Shown: piece by piece, positions 18,324-27,747 of the stretch
Layout: every line of letters starts with the position of its first letter
How positions within the stretch are numbered: position 1 is the stretch's first letter
Source: Bog-473 sp963742035
GTDB taxonomy: Bacteria; Actinomycetota; Acidimicrobiia; Acidimicrobiales; RAAP-2
Assembly: GCA_963742035.1 (NCBI GenBank)
Contig: CAVUKH010000001.1
Location: forward strand, 1 to 64,000
Direction: 5' to 3'
DNA length: 64,000 nt
The notes under the pieces: generated by a model
What the model was told of the DNA's origin: nothing
Seen by the model: only the letters and a program-made list of their open reading frames with translations
The model's database searches: none
Made by a program: the position numbers and the translations under genes

Positions 18324-19766
18324 GTGGAGCGGGTATTCGGTGCCATCGACCTCGGAGCATCGGGGGGTCGCGTGGCCGCCGGCAGAATCTCGAACGGCCG
18401 ATTTAACCTCAGCGTGGTTCATCGCTTTCCCAACGCACCGGTTCTTCGATCCGGTCGTTTGCGTTGGGACGTGGAGTACATTTTCTCAGAAGTATTGGTC
18501 GGACTCGGCCGACTAAGTGAGCATTTCCCCTCGGTGGAGTCCATTGGCATTGACGGGTGGGGCATCGACTTTGCACTTCTGGACGCCGAGGGAGAGCTCA
18601 TCGCAGATCCAATCTCCTATCGAGACGGCCTGAGCGCCTCGTTCGTAGATGGCGTCCATGCGGCCATAAGCCCTTCGGAGCTCTTCGCCGTCAATGGACT
18701 GCAGTTCCTGCCATTCACCACCATCTATCAATTGGCTGCTGCACGGAGTGAAGGCATCTGGTCTCGCGTGGCTCAAGCGGTGCTGTTGCCCGACTTGATC
18801 GGCTATTGGCTTACCGGTCGACTCGGAACCGAAGTGACTAATGCGTCAACAACGGGCCTCCTCCGAGCCGAGACCGGAGACTGGTCCGACCGCATCTTCG
18901 GCGCTCTTGGACTGGAATCCAGCCTGTTCCCACCACTTCGGTTTCCAGGAGACGTGCTCGGTCCGATTACTGAGCTCGTCGCAGTCCAAACGGGACTACC
19001 ACGATCTGTGGAGGTAACGACGGTGGCGTCGCATGACACGGCATCAGCCGTGGTTGCGGTGCCCAGTCTCACGCCTGAATTCGTCTATGTGTCCTCTGGG
19101 ACCTGGTCGCTTGTCGGGACGGAGTTGCAACGACCAGTCCTCACGAACGAGGTCAGGGCAACGAACTTCACCAACGAGCGGGGAATTGACGGCCGGATCC
19201 GCCTCCTCCGCAATGTAGGCGGCCTTTGGTTGCTTCAAGAATGCCTGCGAGCTTGGGCGAAGGGTGACGAGGAGATCGATCTCACGCGACTGGTGAACTC
19301 CGCAGCCGGCCTCCCTCCAGGACCAGTTATTGATGTTGACGACCCACATTTCATAGGACCAGGAGACATGCCGGGCCGCATCGCCGGCGCCATCGCCACG
19401 GCAGGGCATGCTCCGCTTCGAACCCGACCAGCGGTCGTCCGTTGCATTCTCGATTCCTTGGCTGCCGCCTACGCCAGCACAGCAGAAACGGTGGCGACCC
19501 TCACCGGGCACGAGGTCGGAGTGGTTCATATGCTCGGTGGGGGTTCACGCAACGACCTTCTTTGCCAGCTCACGGCGAATGCCCTTGACAGGCCGGTGTT
19601 GGCCGGACCAGCCGAAGCGACTGCCCTCGGAAACGTGCTGGTTCAGGCAAGAGCGAGGGGTGCTCTGCCGAAGGATCTTGATGCATTGCGCCAGGAGCTG
19701 GCTCACCACGAGGACCTTGTGCGATACCGTCCCCAGACGCCCCGACCAAGGAGCAATCCCACGTGA
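18324..19766 (+). CDS. rhaB: Rhamnulokinase
   Basis: The 480-residue FGGY-family kinase opens with the phosphate-1 motif GAIDLGASGGRV, typical of RhaB (DxGASxGR). Other signatures are SIGIDGWGIDFALLD, VYVSSGTWSLVG, NVGGLWLLQECLRAW and MLGGGSRNDLLCQLTA. It phosphorylates L-rhamnulose on O1 with ATP, supplying the aldolase upstream. GTG 18324 lies five bases after the preceding stop, and its own stop overlaps the LacI start by four bases. Length and motifs are normal. Confidence 0.93.
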   Translation: MERVFGAIDLGASGGRVAAGRISNGRFNLSVVHRFPNAPVLRSGRLRWDVEYIFSEVLVGLGRLSEHFPSVESIGIDGWGIDFALLDAEGELIADPISYRDGLSASFVDGVHAAISPSELFAVNGLQFLPFTTIYQLAAARSEGIWSRVAQAVLLPDLIGYWLTGRLGTEVTNASTTGLLRAETGDWSDRIFGALGLESSLFPPLRFPGDVLGPITELVAVQTGLPRSVEVTTVASHDTASAVVAVPSLTPEFVYVSSGTWSLVGTELQRPVLTNEVRATNFTNERGIDGRIRLLRNVGGLWLLQECLRAWAKGDEEIDLTRLVNSAAGLPPGPVIDVDDPHFIGPGDMPGRIAGAIATAGHAPLRTRPAVVRCILDSLAAAYASTAETVATLTGHEVGVVHMLGGGSRNDLLCQLTANALDRPVLAGPAEATALGNVLVQARARGALPKDLDALRQELAHHEDLVRYRPQTPRPRSNPT

Positions 19767-20809
19767 GCAGCAAGGCTGTGCCCGTAGCGCCTATCAACAT
19801 CAAGGACGTTGCTACTCGGGCCGGGGTATCAGTGGGAACGGTGTCGAACGTGCTCAACCGACCCTCTGCCGTTCGCCCAACAACACGAGCGCGGGTCCAG
19901 GCCGCCATCGTCGAACTCGGGTTTGTGCCGAATGCCTCGGCTCGCCAGCTCGTCGTCGGCCAAAACCACACGATCGCCTACGTCGTGCTCGATGCTTCAA
20001 ATCCCTTTTTCACCGATGTCGCACGCGGAATTGAAGAGGTAGCCGAGGCTCAGGACCTATCGCTCTTCATCTGCAATTCGGACCAGAGCGCAGAGCGGGA
20101 AGACCGCTTCCTCGAACGACTGACTGAGTTACGAGTGCGGGGAGTCCTCATCACGGCGCTGGAGTACGGAAACACAAGACTGGCTCAGCTCCGGCAACTC
20201 GGCGTACCCGTGGTCCTCGTTGACCGCGCCCCGGCTTTGGCCGATGATTGGTGCGCCGTTGGCGTGGACGACCTCGCCGGCGGTGACATGGCGATCGCCC
20301 ATCTTCTCGAAACTGGCCGAGACAAGATCGTCTTCGTTGGGGGGCCTACCAACGTGCCCCAACTCTCCGACCGCCTCACCGGAGCTCGAAATGCGGTGGC
20401 TGGAGCGGGCCTGAGCAAGGAGTCTTTCTCGGTGTTGGACACATCATCGCCCACGATCGCCCAAGGTCGAAGGGCGGGTGAGCGCCTGCTGGGATTGTCG
20501 AAGCGAAGTCGACCAAACGGAGTGTTCTGTGCCAATGACTTGTTGGCTTTTGGACTCGTGCAAGTTCTTCTCCAGCACGGAGTTCGGGTGCCTGAAGACA
20601 TTGCCGTGGTGGGGTACGACGACATTGAGCTTGCCGACGCGGCGAGCGTGCCGTTGACCTCAGTGTCTCAGCCTCGACACGCTCTTGGAAGAACCGGCGC
20701 CGAGTTGCTCCTCGAAGAAGCTACTGATGCAAACCATGAACACCGCCACATTCTGTTCCCGCCCGAACTCGTGGCGAGAGCCTCAACGGTGCAGCGATCA
20801 AGGATCTGA
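19763..20809 (+). CDS. LacI-family repressor of the rhamnoside genes
   Basis: A LacI helix-turn-helix with hinge helix occupies residues about 11-65 (INIKDVATRAGVSVGTVSNV, then NASARQLV). A periplasmic-binding-like ligand domain follows (YVVLDASNPFFTDVARGIEE, VRGVLITA, GDMAIAHLL, NGVFCANDLLAFG, VVGYDDIELADAA). GTG 19763 overlaps the rhaB stop. As last gene of the rhamnose operon it probably represses its own operon, the divergent flavoenzyme-rhamnosidase pair and the transporter operon through TGAAnCGnTyCA boxes at 14928, 15010 and 30162. The inducer is unknown; rhamnose or rhamnulose is a reasonable guess. Confidence 0.9.
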   Translation: MSSKAVPVAPINIKDVATRAGVSVGTVSNVLNRPSAVRPTTRARVQAAIVELGFVPNASARQLVVGQNHTIAYVVLDASNPFFTDVARGIEEVAEAQDLSLFICNSDQSAEREDRFLERLTELRVRGVLITALEYGNTRLAQLRQLGVPVVLVDRAPALADDWCAVGVDDLAGGDMAIAHLLETGRDKIVFVGGPTNVPQLSDRLTGARNAVAGAGLSKESFSVLDTSSPTIAQGRRAGERLLGLSKRSRPNGVFCANDLLAFGLVQVLLQHGVRVPEDIAVVGYDDIELADAASVPLTSVSQPRHALGRTGAELLLEEATDANHEHRHILFPPELVARASTVQRSRI

Positions 20810-20879
20810 GCGGATCGCCCAATGATGCGCTTGATTCCCGATTGCGGATAAACCACCGCGGCGCTGGAGTCGATGCGGA

Positions 20880-23582
20880 TCAGCGGGACAACAGAGACTG
20901 GTTCACCCGCGTGGACCCCGTCTCCTCATGGGCACCTGGACCCCTCGTCATTGTCTTTCCGTCAGGAAGCGTGACTCGAGCCTGCGTGCGAGGCGGAACA
21001 GACACACGAACGAAGAAAGTATCGCCCTCGACCTTCCACGAGGTCTCGATGGGTCCATAGGGCGACAGCAGTCGGGCTTCCGCATGCGTAATGCCACCAC
21101 CCAGAACCGGTCGCACTTCGAACGATCGATAGGCCGGCGAACCGGCCACGGGGCGCAGGCCTGCAGTGTAACGGTGAAGAAATGATACGACGGCGCCTTT
21201 GCTGTAGTGGTTGAGAGACCCAGACCCGTTGCTGTCCAATCCCTCCCAGTTCTCCCAGATCGTCGTTGCACCCGACTCAACCATATAGAGCCACGAGGGA
21301 GGCTTGGTCTGCAGCAACAGCTCGTAGGCAATGTCACTGTGTCCATGATCGGCGAGGACGTTCAGCAGGAACGGCGTCGCCAGAAAACCGGTGCCAACGG
21401 TGGTGCCATCATCGAGGATGCGGTTCACCAGCTGCTCGGCAACCTGGGTGCGTTCAACCTCATCGACGAGGCCGAAGGCGAGTGCCCGCGCCAGGTTGGC
21501 CTGGCTATCCCGTAGCACTGTTCCATCCGCATCCAAGAACTCGGCTCTCCACGCTTCTCGTACCTTCGTTGCAGTCAGCTCATAAAGCCGAGCATCAAAC
21601 GAGATTCCGACCAGATCGGCAACTTCAGCCAGTGTGCACATTGAGCGGTAGAGATAGGCCGTCGCTATCTCGGCGACATCGATTTCTCCGCTGAGAATAG
21701 GTTCGGGATCCGCTCCGGGTTCGCACCACTCTCCCCAGTGAAATCCAATGTCCCATAGATAGGCCTCGTGGGCCGCAGCCTCAGGACGTGCCGCAACCCG
21801 GCTCGGATGGCGGTGGCCTGCCGCTCGAGCGAGTGCGAACTCAACCCAGGCCCGCATCGATGCGTATTGCCGATGCAAGAGATTCAGATCACCATATGAA
21901 TTCCAAATTTCATAGGGCACGAGAACGGCGGCATCACCCCAGCCAGCTGACCCAGTCAGGTAACCGGCTGGGCCCTTCTCCTTGCCTGGCACGTTGTATG
22001 GATCTGGCGCAAAGTTCGCAACTCGGCCGTCCTTCCATTGGTCAGCGGAGAGATCACGCAACCAGCGATCGCTGAAACCAGCCACGTCATAGAGGAATGC
22101 GGCAGCCGGCACAAAGATTTGCCAGTCACCGGTCCAGCCGGCCCGCTCACGTGTCGGACAATCCGTTGGCACCTCGCACGCGTTGTCAACGAAGCTGAGC
22201 ATCGCCGCTTCGTGCAGCTTGTTCAAACGCTCATCGCTACAGCTAAACCAGCCTGTGCGCTCAAGGTCGGTGTGAACCAGGATTCCCGTGACATCATCCG
22301 GTGTCAGATCGTCCGCGCCACGTACTGATGCGTATTGGAACCCGTGCGTAGTGTGACGGGGCTCGAAGCTAGGACTGGCGGGACCCGAGCTCACCACTTC
22401 GTCGACCTGCCCCACTTCGATGGATTCGCGCGTGAAGTAGTCAAAGGACCTCAGGTGGTCAGTATCGACATCGCCGTCGGTACCCAGCATCTCGCCGTGA
22501 CGCAACCTGACCCGGTTGCCGCTCGGACCAAGTTTGGAGCCGGCGACGCTCATCCAGCCATTGATGTTCGAACCGAAGTCGACGACTTGCCGTTCAGAAT
22601 CGAGTCGGGCAATGGACACGGGACGGAAACGGGCGATCCTCCGTGTCGGCGGGGAGGGCGAAACGGTCAGACGAGCGTCTGGCTCGGCCACAACGTCTGC
22701 GGTTACCCAGCCTGATGCAGGAGGGAACGGCACGCTGAGATCTACCCTCTCTCCCTCCATGAGGTCGGCCGCCGTAATGGGCCCTTCCGTCGACAGCTCC
22801 CACGACCGGTCGGTGCCGATGCGCGTTATTTCGCCTCCGCCCAGCTCAAATTCAAGTTGGACGAGAAGAGCAAGCGACTTTCCGAAACAGAAGTCTTGAT
22901 GAGTGAACCCGACGGCACCTCTCCACCATCCGTCTGAGACGACGGCCACGAGCGTGTGATCACCGGGCTCGAGATACTCGGTGATGTCGTAAGTCTGGTA
23001 CTCCAGGTGCGAGTGGTAGGAGGTGAATCCTGGGGTGAGCTCGAGGTCCCCGACCCTCTGTCCATCGAGAAACAACTCGTACACCCCGTGGGCGGTGGCA
23101 TAGAGACGCCCGAGATCGGGACGACGGCCCACCACAAATTCTCGTCGCGCATAGAGAGCGGGTCGCTGCCCCCTCGGAAGCGAAACCGTCTCATCGTCGC
23201 GCAGCCCGATGAAGTGGCCGGCCCAGTCGCCAGAGTCCAGCAGTCCCATTTCGAAGACATCCGGCTCAGACCAATCGGTCCAGCCATTGTCGCCTTCCAC
23301 CCGAACGCGCCAGCTGCAGCGGCTCCGAGACCCCAAGGGCCCTAGGGGCCAGGGGACCAGTACCGATTGGTCGGATTCAACCTGCCCGGTCGAGCGCGTC
23401 TGGCCATCGACAGAAGTCTCCACCTCGTAGCGTCGCTGATTCTCCACACCGGACGGAAGCCACCAGGACAATCGTGGCGCTGGGTTTCCTACACCCAACG
23501 ACCGGGGGCCGTGCTCAATTCGGAGCTTCGTCGGACGGCCAACGTCGCGCGTTCCCGACCCGCCGAGTGTCGCCCCACTCAC
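20880..23582 (-). CDS. Alpha-L-rhamnosidase, GH78 (copy 2)
   Basis: About 900 residues with an extra N-terminal domain (LRIEHGPRSLGVGNPAPRLS, fibronectin-like) before the usual lectin-like modules (YATAHGVYELFLDGQRVGDL) and the barrel with EVPTDCPTRERAGWTGDWQ and TTIWENWEG. No signal peptide is seen. GTG 23582 is chosen because it overlaps the stop of the binding-protein gene as GTGA; a longer frame to 23639 would overlap that gene further. It is the last of four genes starting with MFS-LivF at 29994, so this rhamnosidase is co-transcribed with a transporter. It is clearly different from copy 1 and probably acts on a different aglycone. Confidence 0.92.
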   Translation of the reverse strand: MSGATLGGSGTRDVGRPTKLRIEHGPRSLGVGNPAPRLSWWLPSGVENQRRYEVETSVDGQTRSTGQVESDQSVLVPWPLGPLGSRSRCSWRVRVEGDNGWTDWSEPDVFEMGLLDSGDWAGHFIGLRDDETVSLPRGQRPALYARREFVVGRRPDLGRLYATAHGVYELFLDGQRVGDLELTPGFTSYHSHLEYQTYDITEYLEPGDHTLVAVVSDGWWRGAVGFTHQDFCFGKSLALLVQLEFELGGGEITRIGTDRSWELSTEGPITAADLMEGERVDLSVPFPPASGWVTADVVAEPDARLTVSPSPPTRRIARFRPVSIARLDSERQVVDFGSNINGWMSVAGSKLGPSGNRVRLRHGEMLGTDGDVDTDHLRSFDYFTRESIEVGQVDEVVSSGPASPSFEPRHTTHGFQYASVRGADDLTPDDVTGILVHTDLERTGWFSCSDERLNKLHEAAMLSFVDNACEVPTDCPTRERAGWTGDWQIFVPAAAFLYDVAGFSDRWLRDLSADQWKDGRVANFAPDPYNVPGKEKGPAGYLTGSAGWGDAAVLVPYEIWNSYGDLNLLHRQYASMRAWVEFALARAAGHRHPSRVAARPEAAAHEAYLWDIGFHWGEWCEPGADPEPILSGEIDVAEIATAYLYRSMCTLAEVADLVGISFDARLYELTATKVREAWRAEFLDADGTVLRDSQANLARALAFGLVDEVERTQVAEQLVNRILDDGTTVGTGFLATPFLLNVLADHGHSDIAYELLLQTKPPSWLYMVESGATTIWENWEGLDSNGSGSLNHYSKGAVVSFLHRYTAGLRPVAGSPAYRSFEVRPVLGGGITHAEARLLSPYGPIETSWKVEGDTFFVRVSVPPRTQARVTLPDGKTMTRGPGAHEETGSTRVNQSLLSR

Positions 23583-24883
23583 CCTGACTGCCCGTAGGCG
23601 GTCGACGACGGCAGGAAGGCCCCTTGTGACTGAGACCACTTGTAGAGATACAGGGGAAATGATCCGGCCGGGGCGGCCTTGGAATATGTCCCGTTACCAA
23701 GCCCAGGAATGTGCACAGCACCCAATGTGTTTCCCGCCTTCTGGAAAGAGGCGGTGGTGAGGTTCTTTCCGGCCTTCTTCACGATGGCCTGGAAGAGCGC
23801 CAGATTCTGACAAGCCTGTACAACCGCCACGAACGTCTGGTTGGAGGAATGCAGAGACGCCATGGGGCTGGTCACACTCTGCCCTGCAGATTTGACCGTG
23901 TTGACGCAGCGCTGAAGCGCCGGGTCCGTCCAGCCCACCGGCTTCGTACCTACCGACAGGGGCTGGAGATAGGCAGTGACCGCGTTCGCAATGACGGCCG
24001 GGTCAGGAGTACCGGTTCCGGTGTAGGAGCTCAGGTCGTTGTAGCTCGGTGCGACTATCTGTGGGTGGTAGCTACCACTGGCGGTGGCGTTACCCCACGT
24101 CTGTGCTGCCTGGCCAACGGGAACGACGATATTCGCCCCCGCTGACTTGAACTTGAGTGCCACTACGCCACTGATCTGCTGGAGCGAGGCCTCTGGATCG
24201 CTCGTGTTTGCTGTAACCGTGGCAGTTGCCACCGGCTTCACACCGTTTTTCTTGAGCGCGGTCAACACCGAGTTCGTGAGTCCAGATGGCTCGTTGGAGA
24301 GACTTATTACGGCTACTTTCTTCCCCTTGAAGGCACCAGCCTTGGCGGCTGCGTTGATGGTTGCCGGTTCAAGCACATTGTCGATTGGGGTGGTATCGAA
24401 CCAGGCCGCCTTCGCTCCAGCCAGAAGCTGCGTCGTCATGGTCCCGCCAATGATCGGGGTCTGATGCAGATTCGTATAGCAGACCGAATCGTTGTTCTGG
24501 AGGAACCCGACCACGGCGAACACCTGGTCGTCCTCCGTCAGTTGCGTGCATGCTGCGGATGAGCTGTCGGAGCCAATCGGGTTGACGGCAACGTAGTCCG
24601 CCTTGATTTTGCGGCCATTGATTCCCCCGCTGGCGTTGATCGATTTGATCAACGCTCCATATGCTCCGGGGTAGCTCCCTTGATTCAGTCCGCTCGTGAA
24701 CTGAGCCACCGCGGCGAGATCCACGTATGGAATGCCGATCGTGATCGTGCTGCCCGTGACCCCCTGCGTCGAACCGGAAACCGATTCACTCGCCGAACTG
24801 GGCGCCGCTGCTAGAGCGCCACCGACGAGCGTCATGGCCCAAGCGGACGCGACACCTACGACAAACCATCTTCTCTTCAACAT
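23579..24883 (-). CDS. Liv-type ABC transporter substrate-binding protein
   Basis: The 434-residue exported protein has a Sec signal peptide (MLKRRWFVVGVASAWAMTLV, then GGALAAAPSSAS). A type I periplasmic-binding fold of the Peripla_BP_6/LivJ kind follows: ITIGIPYVDLAAVAQFTSG, NASGGINGRKIKADYV, TEDDQVFAVVGFLQNND, KVAVISLSNEPSG. No lipobox Cys is evident. ATG 24883 overlaps the end of the LivHMG gene by seven bases. Operon position next to a rhamnosidase suggests that it delivers rhamnosylated compounds, though the family usually binds branched-chain amino acids or aromatic acids. Confidence 0.88.
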   Translation of the reverse strand: MLKRRWFVVGVASAWAMTLVGGALAAAPSSASESVSGSTQGVTGSTITIGIPYVDLAAVAQFTSGLNQGSYPGAYGALIKSINASGGINGRKIKADYVAVNPIGSDSSSAACTQLTEDDQVFAVVGFLQNNDSVCYTNLHQTPIIGGTMTTQLLAGAKAAWFDTTPIDNVLEPATINAAAKAGAFKGKKVAVISLSNEPSGLTNSVLTALKKNGVKPVATATVTANTSDPEASLQQISGVVALKFKSAGANIVVPVGQAAQTWGNATASGSYHPQIVAPSYNDLSSYTGTGTPDPAVIANAVTAYLQPLSVGTKPVGWTDPALQRCVNTVKSAGQSVTSPMASLHSSNQTFVAVVQACQNLALFQAIVKKAGKNLTTASFQKAGNTLGAVHIPGLGNGTYSKAAPAGSFPLYLYKWSQSQGAFLPSSTAYGQSG

Positions 24884-27744
24884 GTGCTCCTCGCTTGTTG
24901 GATTTCTCGTTGCTTTTCAACCTGCTTCGATCTCAGCACCCGTTCGTCCGTTCCTAAGTAACTGGCGATGACAGCGGGGTCATTGCGGATTTCGTCGGGA
25001 GTGCCATCCGCAATGACACTCCCTGTCTCCAGGCAGTAGACGCGATCGCTGATTGCCATAAGAAGGGACATGTCGTGTTCGACGATGAGAATGGATGCAT
25101 CGAGCTCCCTGCGAAGATCGAGGATGAGCGGACCAAACGCCTCTGCCTCGCGCTGCGCGACTCCTGCTGTGGGCTCGTCCAGACACAGCATTCGAGCGCC
25201 CATGGCGAGCAGCCCAGCCAACTCGACGATTCTCCGTGTGCCGGTCGATAGCTCGGCGATGTAGCGGTCTGCGTATCGGCCCAGACCAAGAAAATCGATG
25301 AGTTCAGAAGCGTCTCCATGATGTTTGCGTTCGTTGCGATACCCGGAAGGCAGGCAAAGCGCGACACTGACAAGCCCGGTCCGACCTCTGGCCTCGAGCG
25401 CCAATTGCACCGTTTCTCGGACGGTGAGTTCAGGGAACAAACCTGCTCCCTGGAAGGTACGGCCGAGCCCCGCGCTGGCACGATGAACCACGCTTGCATG
25501 GGATACGTCCTGACCAAAGAGTTCAACGGTTCCGCTCGCCCCGACGAATCCACCGACCGCATTGATAAGTGTCGACTTGCCAGCGCCGTTTGCACCTATC
25601 AATGCGACGACCTCGCCAGAACGGACCTCTACGCAAGCCTCGTGCAATGCACGATTTCCTCCGAACTGTACGCTCAGGCCTTCTGCTCGCAGCGGTAAGA
25701 CCAGGTCGTCCGCAGCTCGGGCAGAGGCAACGCCAGCGCGGTGCTGTCGTATGAACTGCGGTGTGCCAGACGCGTGCTTCGATGGCGGTGGTCCGATCCT
25801 CTTCTCAGCGAGGGCGATCAGTGCATTCCGGATAGCTGCACCGATCTGGGCAAACCCACCAGGGAAGTACAGAAGGATCACGAGCAGGCCAATGCTCGAG
25901 GTCAGAAGTGGGACGAGGTCGTTGTTCGGAAAGAAAGCAGGGAGTCCGATGACCCACAGGGCCCCGATGATGGCGCCACCGGTAGACCCGAGACCACCTA
26001 TGACAACGATGGACACGAGCACAAGAGAGTCATTGACTAGGAAGAACTCCTGCCCGTACGGCACTGACTGAATGGAGCCCGCCAAGAGCGCCCCGCCCAG
26101 CCCGGCTAGAGCACCTGCCAGGGCAAAGGCCTTGAGCCGCACGCCACGAGGGGAAACTGTGTAGCTCGCGGCGACGTCGGGGTTGTCGCGTACACCGATC
26201 ATCGCTCGACCGATTCCAGACTTGCGGAGGCGGTTCAAGGTGAACAGAACGATTGCGAGTATTACAAGAACCACGTAGTAGTAGGTGCGTTGCGACGTCA
26301 GATTGAGCCCGAAGATGTTCCCCCTGACAAATGGCACAGAGCCGGATTGCCCGTTCGATATGAACGGCATGTTGTAGAAGAAGTTCTCTGCCGCGATAGC
26401 TAGAGCGAACGTCGAGACAGCCAAAAGCATGCCTCGCACCCGCAGTGCGCTGAGCCCGATGATCGCTGCAAAAATGGCCATGCAGACGGTGGCAATGATG
26501 ATGGCGACGGCGAATGGCAATGGATGCAGCGAGAGGTGAAAGGAAAAAGTTCCCGAGAACCCTATGTCCATGTGCAAACCGGTAGTCAGGGCAGCAGCGA
26601 TGAGGGCTCCGAGGCCAGCGAACGCCATCTGTCCCAACGACAAGAGGCCAGACCATCCAGTGAGGACGGTTAAGGAGGTGGCGCAGATTGCATACGCCAG
26701 GATGGTGGCGTACAGGAGATTTCGGGAAGGCGCCGTGATGATGAGCGGCATCACCAGCGCGACCAAACCGATGAGCGCGTAGGCGAACTTGTCCACGTAG
26801 CGCAACCACCACACCCGCTTCAGGTATTCAGGAACGGCCCTTCCCTTCGGTGCAGTCGGATACGTCTGTGGATCGGGATCGGCATTGCGACTCTGGAACC
26901 AGACTGCGATCAGTACGGCAACGAATAGGAAGAGGTCGATCAAACCCGGCTGATTGATGAAGTTGTAATTGAGGATGGAACTGAGAATCCCAATGGCTAC
27001 TCCGGCCACCAGAGCCCTAGGGAACGATCGCAGTCCAGCGATCACCGCGGCCACGAGGGCCTGAGCCAGAGTGTCGGGGCCAAGTTGGGCGATCTGAGAT
27101 GCGGAGAGGCCCTGACCGGCCACGAGAATCAGAGCAACGGTGCCCACCAGACCGGCGATCGCCCAGACAAGGGTCGATACCTGCTTGGGACTGATTGCCG
27201 AGAGCCGAGCAAGGTCGGGGTTATCCGAAGAGGCTTGCACCGTCTTACCGACCGTTGTCCGGTTGAGAAACCAGGCCAAGGCGATTCCGAAGATTGGCAC
27301 TACGACCAGGGTCGAGAGTTGGGCCCCGGTGACTTGAATGCCTGCCAACGTCCAGGTGCCAGAGATCGCGACGGGATATCCCGTGTACGTCGAGCCGGTA
27401 CTGGGGAATGCCGAGGCAACAGCAAGAGCGAGCTCAGCAATACCGATTGTGGCGACAAGGACGATCACACGAGGGGAATTGAACAGGCGCCGGATCACGG
27501 CCACCTCAACGAGGACCGCGAAGAGCGTCCCGACGATCAAGGCAATTGGCGCAGCAACCCAGAAAGGCACGTGATAGCGCACCACGAGAACCGAAAGCAG
27601 GGTCGCGCCGATGAGTCCGATGTTTCCGACGGCGAAATTCAGGACTCGAGTGGCCCGGTACACCAGTACGATGCCCATGGCGAGCAGCCCCACAATGAGG
27701 CCCGACACGACTCCGTTGAACCCAACCTGCGTCACGACGCCCAC
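24877..27744 (-). CDS. LivH-LivM-LivG fusion: two permeases and ATPase in one chain
   Basis: The 955-residue polypeptide carries three parts usually encoded separately. Residues about 1-290 are a LivH permease (LVYRATRVLNFAVGNIGLIG). About 310-620 are a LivM permease (LTGWSGLLSLGQMAFAGLGA, with the EAA-like loop GIGRAMIGVRDNPDVAASY). About 675-935 are a LivG ATPase with Walker A GANGAGKST, Walker B MLCLDEPTAG and an altered signature ELSTGTRRIVELAG. GTG 27744 starts three bases after the MFS-LivF stop. With the neighbouring binding protein and the LivF domain it can form a complete importer. One chain supplies both membrane halves, forcing a 1:1 arrangement. Confidence 0.92.
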   Translation of the reverse strand: MGVVTQVGFNGVVSGLIVGLLAMGIVLVYRATRVLNFAVGNIGLIGATLLSVLVVRYHVPFWVAAPIALIVGTLFAVLVEVAVIRRLFNSPRVIVLVATIGIAELALAVASAFPSTGSTYTGYPVAISGTWTLAGIQVTGAQLSTLVVVPIFGIALAWFLNRTTVGKTVQASSDNPDLARLSAISPKQVSTLVWAIAGLVGTVALILVAGQGLSASQIAQLGPDTLAQALVAAVIAGLRSFPRALVAGVAIGILSSILNYNFINQPGLIDLFLFVAVLIAVWFQSRNADPDPQTYPTAPKGRAVPEYLKRVWWLRYVDKFAYALIGLVALVMPLIITAPSRNLLYATILAYAICATSLTVLTGWSGLLSLGQMAFAGLGALIAAALTTGLHMDIGFSGTFSFHLSLHPLPFAVAIIIATVCMAIFAAIIGLSALRVRGMLLAVSTFALAIAAENFFYNMPFISNGQSGSVPFVRGNIFGLNLTSQRTYYYVVLVILAIVLFTLNRLRKSGIGRAMIGVRDNPDVAASYTVSPRGVRLKAFALAGALAGLGGALLAGSIQSVPYGQEFFLVNDSLVLVSIVVIGGLGSTGGAIIGALWVIGLPAFFPNNDLVPLLTSSIGLLVILLYFPGGFAQIGAAIRNALIALAEKRIGPPPSKHASGTPQFIRQHRAGVASARAADDLVLPLRAEGLSVQFGGNRALHEACVEVRSGEVVALIGANGAGKSTLINAVGGFVGASGTVELFGQDVSHASVVHRASAGLGRTFQGAGLFPELTVRETVQLALEARGRTGLVSVALCLPSGYRNERKHHGDASELIDFLGLGRYADRYIAELSTGTRRIVELAGLLAMGARMLCLDEPTAGVAQREAEAFGPLILDLRRELDASILIVEHDMSLLMAISDRVYCLETGSVIADGTPDEIRNDPAVIASYLGTDERVLRSKQVEKQREIQQARSTC

Positions 27745-27747
27745 GCC

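Noticed and set aside
20810..20879. Intrinsic terminators between convergent gene pairs (20.8, 33.77, 37.6 and 45.0 kb)
   Set aside because: I looked for a hairpin followed by T residues in each gap and found none that could be supported.
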